The notes beneath the pieces were generated by a model that saw nothing but the letters and a program-made list of their open reading frames with translations, was not told the origin of the DNA and did not search any database. Both the position numbers and the translations under genes were made by a program. From positions 13,269,080 to 13,333,079 of the forward strand of contig CM066033.1 in assembly GCA_033557465.1 (NCBI GenBank): 64,000 bases of DNA. The letters are read 5' to 3'. Shown piece by piece: positions 32,007 through 42,934 of the stretch (the stretch's first letter is position 1; the number at the start of each line of letters is the position of its first letter). Source of the DNA: Ichthyophis bannanicus (taxonomy: Eukaryota > Chordata > Amphibia > Gymnophiona > Ichthyophiidae).

Positions 32007-32790
32007 TCATCTAATGGTCCAACTGACTCTCTCAGAGGTGTTATTGCTACGAATGTACTTGAAAAAAGTCTTCATTGTGCATTTTTGCTTCCAAATGGCT
32101 TCCCCTCTGGTCAGTTCATGAACCAGCTGCTCCAAGAAGCAGTCATTTATTTCATCTAGAAACTTTATCTCCCTAGTATGTCCTGCCATGTCACTGACCC
32201 AGTCAATACCAGGGTAATTGAAATCACCGATTATTATTACTGTGCTGTAAGTTTTGTTAGCTTCCCTGATTTCTTTGAGCATTTCATCATCCATTTGTTC
32301 ATTCTGGCCAGGCGGTCAATAGTACACCCCCACTGCAATCACCTTCCCCTTTTGAAATGGAATTTTAATCCATAGAGATTCTACAGAAATTTTGTTTTCC
32401 TGCAAAACTTTAAGCCTTTGTGACTCCATGCCCTCAGCTCTATCATTACGATATAGTTTGTACACAGGTATCACACTGTCCCACTGGTTTTTCTCCTTCC
32501 ACCATGTCTCTGAGATACCAATCATAACTAACCTCTCATTTAGTGCTATATATTCTAATTCTCCCATCTTATTTTTTTAGACTTCTAGCATTTGCATACA
32601 AGCTTTTTAGAGACTGTATTTTATTCATATTAATCTTTCTATAGGTAGGAAGGGGTAATTTGGAATCTTTAAGCTCGTCATCGAGGGCATTTGGGCTACT
32701 TTTGTCTTTACTGGAACCTCTCTGCTGATATGCCCTAACTTCATTCTTTTGGTAGTATCCTTCAAGGATACATTGTTTTGAACCATGCAC
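32007..32790 (-). pseudogene. CR1 ORF2 AP-like endonuclease (broken)
   Basis: Three minus-strand frames in order: KSLYANARSLKK (32569-32790), ALNERLVMIGISETWWKEKN then VIPVYKLYRNDRAEG (32316-32567, SETW with the catalytic Glu), and STVIIIGDFNYPGIDWVSDM (32007-32294, GDFN motif). Frame changes and stops separate them. The order and spacing match the endonuclease of the plus-strand CR1 at 16440-17225. Confidence 0.85.
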
Positions 32791-32856
32791 TCGTGGGTGA
32801 CTGTCGGCTCACCCCTATTATCTAGTTTAAAAGTTGCTCTATCTCCTTTTTAAAGG

Positions 32857-33674
32857 TTAATGCCAGCAGCCTGGTTCCATCCCAGTTAAGATGAAGCCCA
32901 TCCCTTCGGAAGAACCCCTCTTTCCCCCAGAATGTTCCCAGTTCCTATCAAATACAAAACCCTCATCCTTGCACCATCGTCTCATCCACTCATTGAGACT
33001 CTGGTGCTCTGCCTGCATTTTGGGTCCTGCGCGTGGAACGGGAAGCATTTCGTAAGTTCTGGATTTCAACTTCCTACCTAAAAGCCTAAATTTAGCCTCC
33101 AGAACCTCCCTATCACATTTTCCTATGTCATTGGTACCAACATGTACCAAGACAGCAGAATCTTCCCCAATATTATCTAAGACTTGTTTAGGTGGCGCGT
33201 GAGGTCTGCTACCTTCGCACCAGGCAGGCATGTTACCAGGCGATGCTCACGTCCACCAGCCACCCAGCTATCTACATGCCTATTGATCGAATCACGAACT
33301 GTAACGCCTGTCATAACCTTTCCCTCATGGGCACGTGGCTCTGGAGAATCTTCCTCAGTGTGAGAGGGTTTTGCATCACCTGGAGGACAGGTCCTAGCTA
33401 CAGGATCACTTCCTGCCACACCAGGGTGATGCTCTCCTGTCATGTGATCCCTCTCCTCCATGGCAACAAGGATGCTGCCAGACTGGATGTGGGTCTTTAG
33501 GACTATATCCCTGTAGGTCTCATCTGTGTACCTCTCTGTCTTCCTTATGTCTTCCAAGTCTGCTACTCTAGCCTCCAGAGATCGGACTCGTTCCCTGAGA
33601 GCAAAGAGCTCCTTGCACCTTGTGCACACAAGACCCCTCACCAACTGGGAGAAAATCATACATGTGACGCTCAA
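32857..33674 (-). pseudogene. CR1 ORF1 (zinc-knuckle, coiled coil and esterase)
   Basis: Two overlapping minus-strand frames. 33177-33674 reads VCTRCKELFALRERVRSLEA (a Cys pair followed by a leucine heptad coiled coil), RVADLEDIRK, and later VRDSINRHVDSW (esterase block I). 32857-33231 continues with SAVLVHVGTNDIGKCDREVL (GTND, block III of the SGNH hydrolase), then RRWCKDEGFVFDRNWE. CR1 ORF1 binds element RNA, and the esterase domain's role is unclear. A frame change near 33180-33230 splits the protein. The catalytic Ser (DS) and the GTND motif can be read. Confidence 0.85.
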
Positions 33675-33945
33675 TGCAAAAGACTGGAAAGCCCCAATCT
33701 CGCTGCTGGACTGCTGTCTGCATCTTAGTTTTAAGGTTGTGTTTAGATATTTAAGTTTTTTAATTACTAAGGGTTGCTGGGGATACTTATATTAATGAAA
33801 CTATACCCAATACGTTTAATGCACCTTGTTCAACTGAAGCTTAATTAATCTCAGGTCCTTAATGTTTGCCTGATGAGGATAAACAGCTGAGAGCTGCACC
33901 TGAGAAACGGCTCTTTTCCTTTAAGAGGTGTAAGTACCTATAAAG

Positions 33946-34060
33946 CAGGAGTCTCAAACCCAAATTGCTTTGAGGGCCAAATGAGGACTTGTAAAGTAAG
34001 CCGCGGGCCGCATAAGACGCGGGGCCTCATTTGCATAATGTTACCATACACTAACTTTTA
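33946..34060. mobile_element. hAT-like terminus (intron 4)
   Basis: CAGGAGTCTCAAACCCAAAT, then GAGGGCCAAATGAGG and GCGGGCCGCA, is the familiar end of hAT elements of the CAGGGGTGTCAAAC type. The other end and duplication were not found. Confidence 0.5.
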
Positions 34061-35224
34061 GTAAACATGCCTCTTAATGAGTGTATGGATAAAGAAAGAC
34101 TAAAAGATGTCTACATTACTATAATCCAGTGCCAACCGCCAGGCACATTAGGAACTACTACAAACACTGCCCATTTAGAACCCATAGCAAACCCGCCATA
34201 TCCTGAAAGTCACCTCATGCTCGCTCAGGATCTCATATATTTGGGAGGCATGGTTCGATACCAGCCAGAGTTGTTTTTTCTGCTGGAAGAGTGGATGCTG
34301 AAGCTACAGTCACAGATTCAACTTTTCTCGTGCCAGCAGGTCCAGTTAGTGTGGTCTTATCTTAGATGTTGGGGTCCATGGCAGCAATGCTGGATCTCAT
34401 TCCCTGTGCCAGGGCGCACAGGCTGTCCACTGCAGAGAACCCTGCAACTGTTGCTCTTTGCAGTTTTTCTTCTGGCATTTTTCCTCTTTCTTCCAGTTTT
34501 TGGTACATTTTCTTTGTATACCCTCTAGATTTAAATTAGGGTTTGTAGCATACAAATAGCAGTGCATTATCTCCTCTATCTGCAGAAGGCCACTTAACTG
34601 TAGTTAATCCTCTTAACGTTTTCATTCATTTCTGTGGTTTATTTCCTGCCATAGTGGGTCCATGAACATGCTCACCGTGGCCTTTATCTGCGGCAGGGAT
34701 GTTATCTACATCTGCAATGTCTGCACTATCGCTACCACCATCGTTAGCCCTATGGCGTAAGCTTTGGGAGTGCACCTTTTATCCTGGGTGATGTGTGGCC
34801 AGAATGTATTTTTCTTTTTCGTTCCTACCATACTCCAATTGTAGTGTCACGTTGCTGAGATTTAGTATGGATGTTATACAATGGGGTCATCGTGTGAAGG
34901 TACGCAGCAAGACTTGAGGAAGGAACTTTATTCCTTCATGATGAGAGAAATCTGTGGACTGAGGCATGACGATAAGGTCAAGGGTATTACCTTTGCAATG
35001 GGTTGGAGTATTTAGGATCTGAGTGAAATGTAGTGCATCCATAGGGTCTAGAAAGGATGAGGCCTTTTACTGAGCAAATGAGTGGATGAGTGGAAGTTTG
35101 GGTGTTACAGGCTGATTCTAGGATTGTATAGAGGTCTAGAGCCTATGATTGTGGTGCTCGGTATACTAGGCACAACGAGATTGCATTGTTAGAGATTCTG
35201 AGGGTATCCATACCAGTGGAAGAG
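34061..35224. other. Unrecognised intronic sequence
   Basis: A 153-codon frame at 34067-34528 (MPLNECMDKERLKDVYITII onward, hydrophobic at its end) has no motif I recognise. It may be chance or the interior of the hAT element whose end lies at 33946. Nothing else is supported. Confidence 0.35.
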
Positions 35225-35227
35225 GCA

Positions 35228-35335
35228 GTTTATTTATTTATTTGCATTCTCTTATATACCGCGCTATTCTGCATCAGTGCAGTTTACATTGAACAAACTG
35301 AAATTACATTGAACAGGGCATTATAACTTGGAAAT
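35228..35335 (-). mobile_element. L2-like LINE 3' tail, minus strand (intron 4)
   Basis: TTTATTTATTTATTTGCATT then CTTATATACCGCGCTATTC and GTGCAGTTTACATTGAAC, the reverse of the L2 3' end. Confidence 0.7.
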
Positions 35336-36785
35336 AACTATTTTACAGGGAACATGAGCTATGGAGGGTTAAGTTTCAATGGTGATTAAGTTTAGATCTT
35401 TTTTAGAGATTATACAAACATCTCCACATCTGTTAAAGGTACGGTTGCAGGTATGTATAGAATGGGTAGGGGAACATAGTTGATTCATGAGTACTGAGTC
35501 TGTGCCCTGGAACAATGTTTCATTGAGACAAAGAATATCTATCTAAGTTGTAATCAGATATTAGGTCGGTAAGTAGGGGATCTTATTCTTGGCTGACGGG
35601 CATTGATTAAGGCACAATTGAGGGAGGGGGAGGTTAGGTTTCAGTGTAGGAGTGTGTGTTACAGTAGAGATGATGTTAATTCTGGTTAATTCTGGGAATG
35701 CAGCATGTGGAATAAAGCTGAAGGGTTGTTTAAGCACCAGATGGACTAGTGCTAGTGGCGTGTACACATAGGTCCCTGACCCTGCTTTTTTTAAAGAGGT
35801 CGGTGGAGCCGTCGATAGGACTAGAGTCAATGGGTAGGAGAAGCTAGATTTTCCCGCTGCAGGGCTTTTCTTAGCTCAGGTAAGCAGCATGATTTGGAAG
35901 CAATGTGTTCTTCGGTGACAGTAGCGTTTACTTGGATGGGAGTCCAATGAGTCTTTGCAGGGTTGGGGGCTGAAAGTTGAGGCAATCAGATAGATATCAG
36001 GTTGTCTGTTCCGTCTGCATTATGAAAAAAGCCACTGGATGCTTGATGATGTCAGAATAAATCATGGTGAGTGAATAGTATCACCAGGAGAAGGTGGAGT
36101 GTATCAAGCCTAAGTGCCCCACCTAAGGGCCACGCCAAAAGGCTCTCAGGCACGGGCCAGCCAGGCGCGGGCACGCCTGGGTGAACAGCTGAATTTAAAA
36201 GCTAAAGCTATGCCCCGATTGGGCCTTGGAGAGGGGGAGCGGAAGGGGCAAGCAGCTCCCGCTTCTACCCCCGATGCCTGATCAAATTCAGCTGGATGGC
36301 TGGAGGAAGAGATCTTTGCCCCGGGGAGCAGCTGAATTTAAAAGCTAAAGCTCTGCCCCGAGGAAGAGGTAATAAAGTAAAGTTCAGAAGGGCATAACAA
36401 AAGCACAGCTGATCTACTTATCTTAACAGCAGTTCAATACAGAATTTCACATCCATTCATCTATATGGGACACGTTGAAGATCAGAGCAGAAAATCATCT
36501 ACGTCCTGGCGTTATTCCATGTTGCCGCTAGTAAAGTGTGGGTGTCCGCGGAAAGAACTCAGGATGTACATGGGCCTTTCCTGAATGCGCTTTATACATC
36601 TCGCAGCTTGCCACGCCCCCATTCTGCCCTCTCCTGCATACACTCAGAAAGACCCTTTTTAACGTCGTCTACGTGCAGGGCCACGTGGTTTCAGAATACA
36701 GTTCTAGACATTTTCATGAGAAAAACGTCGATCCCACACGTCCAAAGGACTTATTTGTGTTCCAGAATGACCTCTTAAGTGAATT
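35336..36785. other. Mostly unrecognised intronic sequence with an inverted L2 5' leader piece
   Basis: 36105-36180 read on the minus strand (CCCAGGCGTGCCCGCGCCTG, then TGGCGTGGCCCTTAG) resembles the start of the L2 at 43238 (GGAGGCGTGCCCACGCCTGC, then GCACGGCCCTTAG). A duplicated GAATTTAAAAGCTAAAGCT (36187 and 36331) marks a local ~145-bp repeat. No gene is visible. Confidence 0.4.
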
Positions 36786-36789
36786 ATTT

Positions 36790-36985
36790 TAAATCTAAAT
36801 GGTTATAAAAGGGAATCCGTTTTTTCTGCCTCTCCATACCTTTTGTATTCTTTACCACCATTCCATGTTATCAATGTCCCTGTTTAATGTACATTGCCAA
36901 ATTTAAGTTATAATGTAAACAGCTTTGACTGAAATGGTAACGCAATATAAAAAACACCTGTTAAATAAATAAATGCATTATTTTT
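36790..36985 (+). mobile_element. LINE 3' tail, plus strand (intron 4)
   Basis: TGTAAACAGCTTTGACTGAA then GCAATATAAAAAACACCTGT and TTAAATAAATAAATGC is a LINE 3' end of the L2/CR1 kind in the forward direction. Confidence 0.55.
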
Positions 36986-37763
36986 TTCAAATTGTAAACC
37001 ATTTTGAATGACATGTCACAGTAATGCTATAAACATTTTTATAAATAAATGCAATACTAGTAGCGGAATCTGGCCTTGGTCTAGCTGCTCACATCCAGGG
37101 CTCTTCCTGCAGCATTCATATCTCACCAAGTCCTGCAGCAAACTCTTTCAGTCTTCCCTTCTCACAAGTCAGATCTCCGACTTCCATCTTTCTGCTGACC
37201 CTCAAGAGCCCAAACTAAACACAAAATTAACCACAACAGTGAGGGTCCCCCTAGGGGTCCAAGGGCACCACCACTGGCTCGGGGGCATATGCATGAAGGG
37301 CACTGATCTAGGAAGTGAAGTAAATGAAATGATTGGTCTGTCTGGTAATCAATATCTTACAAACCTAGCAATTCTCTAGTACTAATAGTCTGGGGCTTAA
37401 GACATCTCCAATCCTGTCTCATTGAATCATAATGCGATAGATTTCCCCTTACTCATACCAGGCAAAATCAAATTTCTGATCTATGGTAGTTTAATGAAAT
37501 GTATCAAAACTTGTTCCTGATGGCAGAAATTGTCATTGTGTTTATGCTTGAGGAATAGAGTTGCCCACCTCAGTATTAAAATGATCCTGGTACTGCTAGA
37601 ATGGATTTGTGATGATGATCAGGACAGCAGCACCCTTCTTTTCTTCGCTTTGCACTGGTGGCAGTGTCTATGAAAATGGCACAACTCTGAGTTCACTTGC
37701 ATCGATAGGACAGGCTCTGGGGTAACTTTTCTAAACATATTGAACTATCTTTTCTCACCACAG

Positions 37764-37892
37764 GCTTCCCCGCTGTCAAACCTGACCTTTTAATCCAATT
37801 TGCGCAAGAAGGATTCACGACCAAGCCCCAGGGATCTGAGGAAAGAGGAAACCTGCCCAACACTGGCAGAAATGAGGAGCTATATGAAGCAG
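37764..37892 (+). CDS. KRAB zinc-finger protein, exon 5 (third B-box-like repeat)
   Basis: A 129-nt exon, phase 1-1, after TTTTCTCACCACAG and before GTAGTG. It encodes SFPAVKPDLLIQFAQEGFTT, then KPQGSEERGNLPNTGRNEEL and YEA. VKPDLLIQFAQEG is the closest of the three repeats to the canonical B-box (VSKPDLIxxLEQG). It lies 8 kb downstream of exon 4 beyond a transposon-rich intron, yet the phase is kept. This supports one gene with three B-box-like exons. Confidence 0.9.
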
Positions 37893-38229
37893 GTAGTGAA
37901 GTTGGATTAAAGCTAGTGATGAATTGATGCAAACATTTATTACAGGAAAGACGCTTCGTCTGGGTCAGGCAAACTGAATGAGGTGTTATAGTCACTGTTC
38001 CTGGCTTCCAAGCTTTGTTGTGTGAATAATGTGCTTGTTATGTTTCCTTACTATCTATTGTCTAACTTAATTTTCAGATCTTTCTTTTTATGTCTTTCCC
38101 TCCTTCTCTCTCACCATTTTGCCATGTCTCTCTGTCCTATCCCTTCACTTTCTTTCAACACCTATTGTCTCTCATCCTTTATCGGTTTTTATATTCTTCC
38201 TTGTATCTCTTACTATTTCTGACCTCTCG

Positions 38230-38980
38230 GTGCTGTTTCAAGATGCTGAAGCTTCCTCCCACCCAACAGTTTGTGGGTTTTGTTTTCTGTGAACCAGACA
38301 GTGTTGGTAGCTGGAGAGAGGAAACAGGGTGGTCGTACTGGAAGAGGCTGGAGGAAAGATGGAGAGACGCCCCCTATTGGGATCCGCAGGAAGAACGAGG
38401 AAGGGTGACATTAGCAGGATGGATGGAGGCCTGGAGGAACAGCAGGCTGACCCTCCTTCCACCTCCACTGGAAGTAAGAAAAGGGAGGGAGGCAGCTAGA
38501 CTTTCAATGGAAGCAGCAGGAGGGAGGAAGGCCCCCATTTATAGCAGCAGCAGCATGAGGCAGCCGCCTAGGATGGCAGACCTCTGTGGGCGGCAGGTCA
38601 TGTGTTTTGGCACACATGGCATTGCGCTCCCTCCCCTCCTGTGCTGAGCCGTATCGCAGCCCCTCTGCCGCTGATTGAGACGGCTGGAGTGTCTCGGCAG
38701 TAGTGGTAGGCTATGTGCTTCTGTGCACATGGCCTGATGCTTCTCACCCCCACAAAATTGTTCTGGAAGGGAGTCAGAGGCAACAGACCATGTGTGCCAA
38801 AACACATAGCCTGCTGCTGCTGCCACCGAGCAGTCTCCTGGTTGCCAGAATCAGCAGCAGCGGAGGGGGGGGGAGGGCAGTGGCATGGCTGAGCACGGGG
38901 GAGGGGGCAGCACGGCCAGGTGTAATGTGGCACGGCCGGGGCTTCTGACTAGGACAGCAGAAACCTCAGGCCGGCCCTGA
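38230..38980. repeat. GC-rich repeat-like stretch ending GGCCGGCCCTG (intron 5)
   Basis: CATGTGTTTTGGCACACATG near 38599 and a CCATGTGTGCCAAAACACAT element near 38789 form an inverted pair. The stretch ends AGGCCGGCCCTG, as does the segment ending at 24113. It is probably a non-autonomous DNA element. A 185-codon frame here (38090-38647) has no recognisable motif. Confidence 0.4.
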
Positions 38981-39054
38981 GCAGCAATTTTAAGGGAAGT
39001 GGGACTCTTGGGCATATTCTGAAGCAGTTTTCATTAGCAAGGAATTGTGGGATC

Positions 39055-39260
39055 CTGTTCCAATTTATCCTGCTAGACCACTCCAGAGAAGTGGGTTAAG
39101 TCCCTCTGCCAACAGATGTTGGCGACAGAGAAAGTGCCATAAGCTTCAAGGAACAGGCTCTGGCATATAGAGAGGCCCCCCTAGGTATCACCCTCAGTAT
39201 TTCTCTGTCTCCAGCAGATGTTGGATGTCTGTTTCTTTACTCCTGGCAGCCTGCCATTCT
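39055..39260 (+). repeat. Left terminal repeat of DIRS element 3
   Basis: Matches the reverse complement of about 56190-56360 (GTGGGTTAAGTCCCTCTG, the CAGATGTTGG segment and the AGAGAGGC-CCCCTAGGT segment) and of the complementary region near 55905. Confidence 0.75.
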
Positions 39261-40165
39261 AAGGGGCTAAGGATCTCTGTCAGTGGAACTCGGAGCTTAA
39301 TAGGGTGGAGGTCTTCGGGACGCACATGAGGTGTGGCCCTGAAGTTTCCCACTGACTGCTCAGTCTAGGACAATCCGGGAGCTCCGGGTCAGGAGAACCT
39401 GTTCAGCTTATCCTGAGAGGGGGAAGAAGACTTGGTCTCAACGGTTCAGCACAGGGCAATAAGGAGATCCTGTTACAGAGGGCAGCATTCCTTATTTTTT
39501 ATTTTCTAATTATAAGTTTATATATCCCGTAACTGGAAAGAGCCTGTCACCGGAATTACAGCCTCACTTGCCTTTCCCTGCTTCCCTCTTCCGCGACTGA
39601 CGGCTGAGCTGAACGAGAGTCGCAGTGATTGTTTTCCATCTCTCCTCCCCCTCTTTCTGTCTGCTGCTGCTGCCGGTTGTCAGTATCTCACAGCTGTGCT
39701 GCTTGCAGGATTCCCTTTGCTTTATTCGAGGTGCAGGGAAGGATCCAGTGGTCCCGGAGGCAGAGGTGAGTGCTCCGATCGCAATTATTATTGTCGGGGG
39801 ATGTTTTGATGCCTGCTAACGCATGGAAAACATGTTTTGGCAGTTAGCAGGAGCTTCTTGGGCCATTTTTCCCGCGGTTTGCAATCGCGGGACTAGTTTT
39901 TTCTCTCACAGACAGCTTTATTGGGATAAACAATTTAGCTTTTGGTTAGTTTTGGTTAAATTTTGTTTAATTTTGCAGGAGGTTCTTTAATTTTTACTGT
40001 TTTGAGCTCTTAAAGGGCTCGGATTCCATAGCGCTAATGACTATGCGTCTTCAGTGCCTCGTGTGTGGTTCCCGTCGGGGCTCGCTCTCGGATGCGGGGG
40101 GTGAGGGGGTGTCGTGTCTGCGCATCTGAAGCGCTAACTATGGAGCAAGAAAGGCAGGAGATGTC
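39261..40165 (+). other. DIRS element 3 leader and possible gag start
   Basis: This is the sequence between the left terminal repeat and the minisatellite. Near 40038 a short frame MTMRLQCLVCGSRRGSLSD could be the start of gag but stops soon. Nothing else is recognised. Confidence 0.4.
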
Positions 40166-40762
40166 TGCCCAGGACATCGTCGGAGCACCATCGGAGGCCT
40201 CACCGCCCAACCGGAGAGGTCAGAGCACGCTTGCCACTCCCGCTGCCCCTCCAGCCCAATCGGGACCTTGGAACACACTTGATAAGCAGCTACACACTGC
40301 CGGGAGTCCCTCTCTGCCCAGGACATCATCGGAGCACCATCGGAGGCCTCACCGCCCAACCAGAGAGTTCAGAGCACGCTTGCCCCTCCCGCTGCCTCTC
40401 CAGCCCAATCGGGGCCTTGCAACATGCTTGATAAGCAGCTACACGCTGCCGGGAGTCCCTCTCTGCCTAGGACATCGTCGGAGCACTATTGGAAGCCTCA
40501 CCGCCCAACCAGAGAGGTCAGAGCACGCTTGCCCCTCCCGCTGCCCCTCCAGCCCAATCGGGGCCTTGCAACACGCTTGATAAGCAGCTACACGCTGCCG
40601 GGAGACCCTCTCTGCCCAGGACATCGTTGGAGCACCATCGGAAGCCTCACCGCCCAACCAGAGAGCTCAGAGCATGCTTGCCCCTCCCGCTGCCCCTCCA
40701 GCCCAATCGGGGCCTTGCAACACGCTTGATAAGCAGTTACACGCTGCCGGGAGTCCCTCTCT
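40165..40762 (+). repeat. 149-bp minisatellite, first four units
   Basis: AGGACATCGTCGGAGCACCA and its variants start at 40171, 40320, 40469 and 40618, exactly 149 bases apart. Each unit holds a GCCCAACC...GAGGTCAGAGCACGC segment and CTTGATAAGCAGCTACAC. The fourth unit is cut at 40762 by the Penelope-like element and resumes at 43107. With one 14-bp duplication removed, the period is again exactly 149 (145 + 4). Confidence 0.92.
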
Positions 40763-41153
40763 ATTAAGCTGAGATAAGCCCTCTATAGAATTAAGACAAG
40801 GTTCCAATTATACCACGTGTATGGCCAGTACCCTAAAGGTATCAGTTTCCTCAAATATTTAATATGAACCTATGGTCTCAGTTCAAAATTTTTAGCAACG
40901 TAGGGTAGCTCGCCCCAAAGCTGCAAACTCCGATAACATCAACGACCATAATCTGGGCTCACATTTTGATTCTAAAACTTTCTTAGCCAGACGTTTGAAA
41001 ATATGAATTTAAATCAGAACTTATCTTAAATATTTTAAATCTTCGTGTCTTCTTCACAATGCAAACATTAAACGTGCTGCGGTTTCTCAGTGATTTGATA
41101 CCATCCCCGACGCCACCTCTAAGGTATGTGATGGCGAAGACCGTCAGATCCCT

Positions 41154-42026
41154 ATGGAAATAGAGGGAATACAGGAAATTTCCCCTAGACAGAGGGAAAA
41201 AGGAAAAAAGGCTCATTTTAAAACCAAAGTCAGCACTGAAAAAAACAGTCTGTCAGAACTTGCTGGGCAGAAGCCACGCCCCAGGTCCACAATAGCTAAG
41301 AGGGTTGATGCAACTCAGCTGGGGGCGGGGTGGAAGGAGAGCAGCAAGTCACATGCTTATAAACCCATGTGGGCAGAGAAAGAGAGTTCACCGGGAGGAT
41401 CTGAGGAGAGTTCACCGGGAGGAGCAGATGAGAGTTCACGGCAGAGTTCAGTGAGGAACTCAGCGTTGAATGCAGAAGTTAGCTCAAGGAGTGCAGCTAG
41501 AAGGAAAGGAGCTTCCAGCATTACACACTTCCCAGCAGAGGAAGGGAGACTGACCCCATTCTCAGAGGAACAGGCTGAAGAGAAACCTTATTCAGGTCAG
41601 GAGCCTTATTTCTGGAGAGGAGATAATCAGGCTGCAGATATCCTGAAACCCTATGGCTTCAGCAAGAGCAGAGAGCCATTCATGAAAGGACATCTCAAAG
41701 GTAAAACTGATTATCTTAACAAAGCTCAGTCTCAAGAAGACATAATAGCCAAGAAGCTGTTTGCTTTAAGTCAGAAGCCAGCATGTGGAAAAGTCTTTAA
41801 CCAGGAAAGAGCTAAGGTGTTAGAGATACTGCAAAGTTTATTTCAGAACCAGGAAGTAATTGAGAAGCAGAGATATTCTGTTCCCCGAGCAGGAGCACAG
41901 GTGTCTGCTGATGAGGACTCAGACATCTCCGGTTCTATAGCTGAATCAATGGAGATTGGAGAAGAGATTCCATTAAGTGATTCAGAGATTTGTATGGAAT
42001 GTGATTTGTCACAGGTAGTCCAGTAA
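41154..42026 (+). CDS. Uncharacterised protein encoded in LTR 'B'
   Basis: A 290-codon intact frame starting MEIEGIQEISPRQREKGKKA. The frame is open from the LTR's first TGT codon, giving nine more residues if it began upstream. It is basic at the N-terminus, with two tandem ESSPGG/EESSPGG copies and then Ser-rich and acidic stretches. LTR 'A' starts MEIDG at the same offset, and LTR 'C' shares a GKRVFNQE stretch with GKVFNQE here. The acidic C-terminus ends SDSEICMECDLSQVVQ, whose CMECDLSQ lines up with YMDCSLSK and YMDCTISK of the other two. No signal peptide, membrane segment or known domain is seen. It could be an accessory or C-terminal domain of a retroelement protein. The function is unknown. 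Confidence 0.6.
   Translation: MEIEGIQEISPRQREKGKKAHFKTKVSTEKNSLSELAGQKPRPRSTIAKRVDATQLGAGWKESSKSHAYKPMWAEKESSPGGSEESSPGGADESSRQSSVRNSALNAEVSSRSAARRKGASSITHFPAEEGRLTPFSEEQAEEKPYSGQEPYFWRGDNQAADILKPYGFSKSREPFMKGHLKGKTDYLNKAQSQEDIIAKKLFALSQKPACGKVFNQERAKVLEILQSLFQNQEVIEKQRYSVPRAGAQVSADEDSDISGSIAESMEIGEEIPLSDSEICMECDLSQVVQ
41276..41363 (+). promoter_or_regulatory. Putative U3 promoter of LTR 'B': GC boxes and TATA box
   Basis: CCACGCCCC at 41275-41283, CAGCTGGGGGCGGGG at 41317-41331 and TTATAAAC with TATAAA at 41358-41363 form a compact core-promoter layout ~230 bases into the LTR. It lies inside the coding frame. The aligned place in LTR 'C' (minus strand, near 51190-51200) has GGTTAAAAGT, a weaker TATA-like string after a CAGCTGCGC box. 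Confidence 0.55.
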
Positions 42027-42500
42027 AGAACTGTCTTTTGCATCTGCTACAGAAAGGTACAGTTGTTTTGGATTGCTTAAACCTTTTAAGAGCCAGAAGA
42101 GTTTTTATTAGAGTGTTTGCTGTGCTGACTGAGACGGAACGTTTTAAAGTCTCAGCTGCTCTAATTAAGAAGCAGGAACAAGTTCTGAAAGTTTGTACAA
42201 AGAAAAGGTTTATTCTTTGAGAAGAGTTTTTGCATTTACCTTGAATAAGAAAAGGAACATTTACGTTTGAGCATTGTGGAGAGAAAAAGCCTTATTTGCC
42301 AGAAGAAGGATTTTTCTAATGCTGAAGAAAGCTGTTTTGATTTTCTTATCTTGCATTTTGTTGCTTCAAGTTTTTCATGTAATGCCAAGCTTCACATTGA
42401 AGTTCTCTATTACCAAGGGAGGCTTAAAAATAAAAAAATATTCCTGTTTGCTTTCAACTCGGCTCCAGCTTTATTTAAGCTCACAACTACAGGTGCTATG

Positions 42501-42526
42501 AACTACGACTCCCAGGAGCCTTTGCA
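42501..42526 (+). promoter_or_regulatory. ZNF143/Staf-like site in LTR 'B'
   Basis: AACTACGACTCCCAGGAGCC then TTTGCA resembles the vertebrate ACTACAATTCCCAG-ATGC element bound by ZNF143/Staf. A better match lies at the same place in LTR 'C' (49151-49177, minus strand). Confidence 0.45.
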
Positions 42527-42934
42527 CTGGGTAGTCTTTTGAAAGTGATTATCATACCTTATCCGATGTCAGGCAACTGCCTAGGCGGACGACGGGGCGT
42601 GACAGGTACCACACGTTTCAATTCTTCAGGGGGTACATGTTGAGTAGACCTAGCACTATCTGCAAAAAATAGCCACAATAGAAAATATAGTGATCCGTAT
42701 ATTCATGCTATGGATGGACATTCTAACAACCAGTCAATCGGGGTATAGAAACGTCACAAAATAGGATAAAGCTCACCTTCATTGTTGCAAACAATGTATC
42801 AAACATAAAACAAGGCGCGTGTTAAGATGAAGCTCTCCAATTTTTCACAAAAAACGCTGCGCAGGTGCTAAGCCACAGTTCACTCTTATATATGTATGTA
42901 AGGGGCTCTAAGTAATGACGTGGTTATGAGGTCA

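Larger units (their letters stand above)
31496..33700 (-). mobile_element. CR1 LINE, minus strand, ORF1 to RT with internal deletion (intron 4)
   Basis: Minus strand: ORF1 (32857-33674), endonuclease (32007-32790) and the first part of the RT (31639-31965), followed directly by the CR1 3' end with TTATGTTCTTATGTTC repeats at 31496-31520. Most of the RT is missing between about 31640 and the tail. The tail belongs to the same subfamily as the copy at 13244. Confidence 0.88.
41127..42604 (+). mobile_element. Coding solo LTR 'B' (TGT...ACA, 4-bp target duplication GGTA)
   Basis: 1478 bp, beginning TGTGATGGCGAAGACCGTCA and ending CGACGGGGCGTGACA. It is flanked by GGTA at 41123-41126 and 42605-42608. 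It lies inside the Penelope-like element. It has the same plan as LTR 'A': the first ATG is 27 bases from the left edge, followed by a ~290-codon sense frame and a ~580-base non-coding right part. Promoter-like boxes occur at 41276-41363 and a ZNF143-like site at 42501-42526. Confidence 0.8.

Noticed and set aside
34067..34528. 153-codon frame after the hAT-like end
   Set aside because: Possibly a protein piece, but I recognise no family and there is no supporting context. Left as unrecognised sequence.
38090..38647. 185-codon frame in intron 5
   Set aside because: Low-complexity start, no recognisable motif and located in a GC-rich repeat. Treated as chance.
40065..40767. Several 90-170-codon frames on both strands in the 149-bp repeat
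   Set aside because: They arise from reading repeat units in rotating phase. No start context, splice signals or known motifs.
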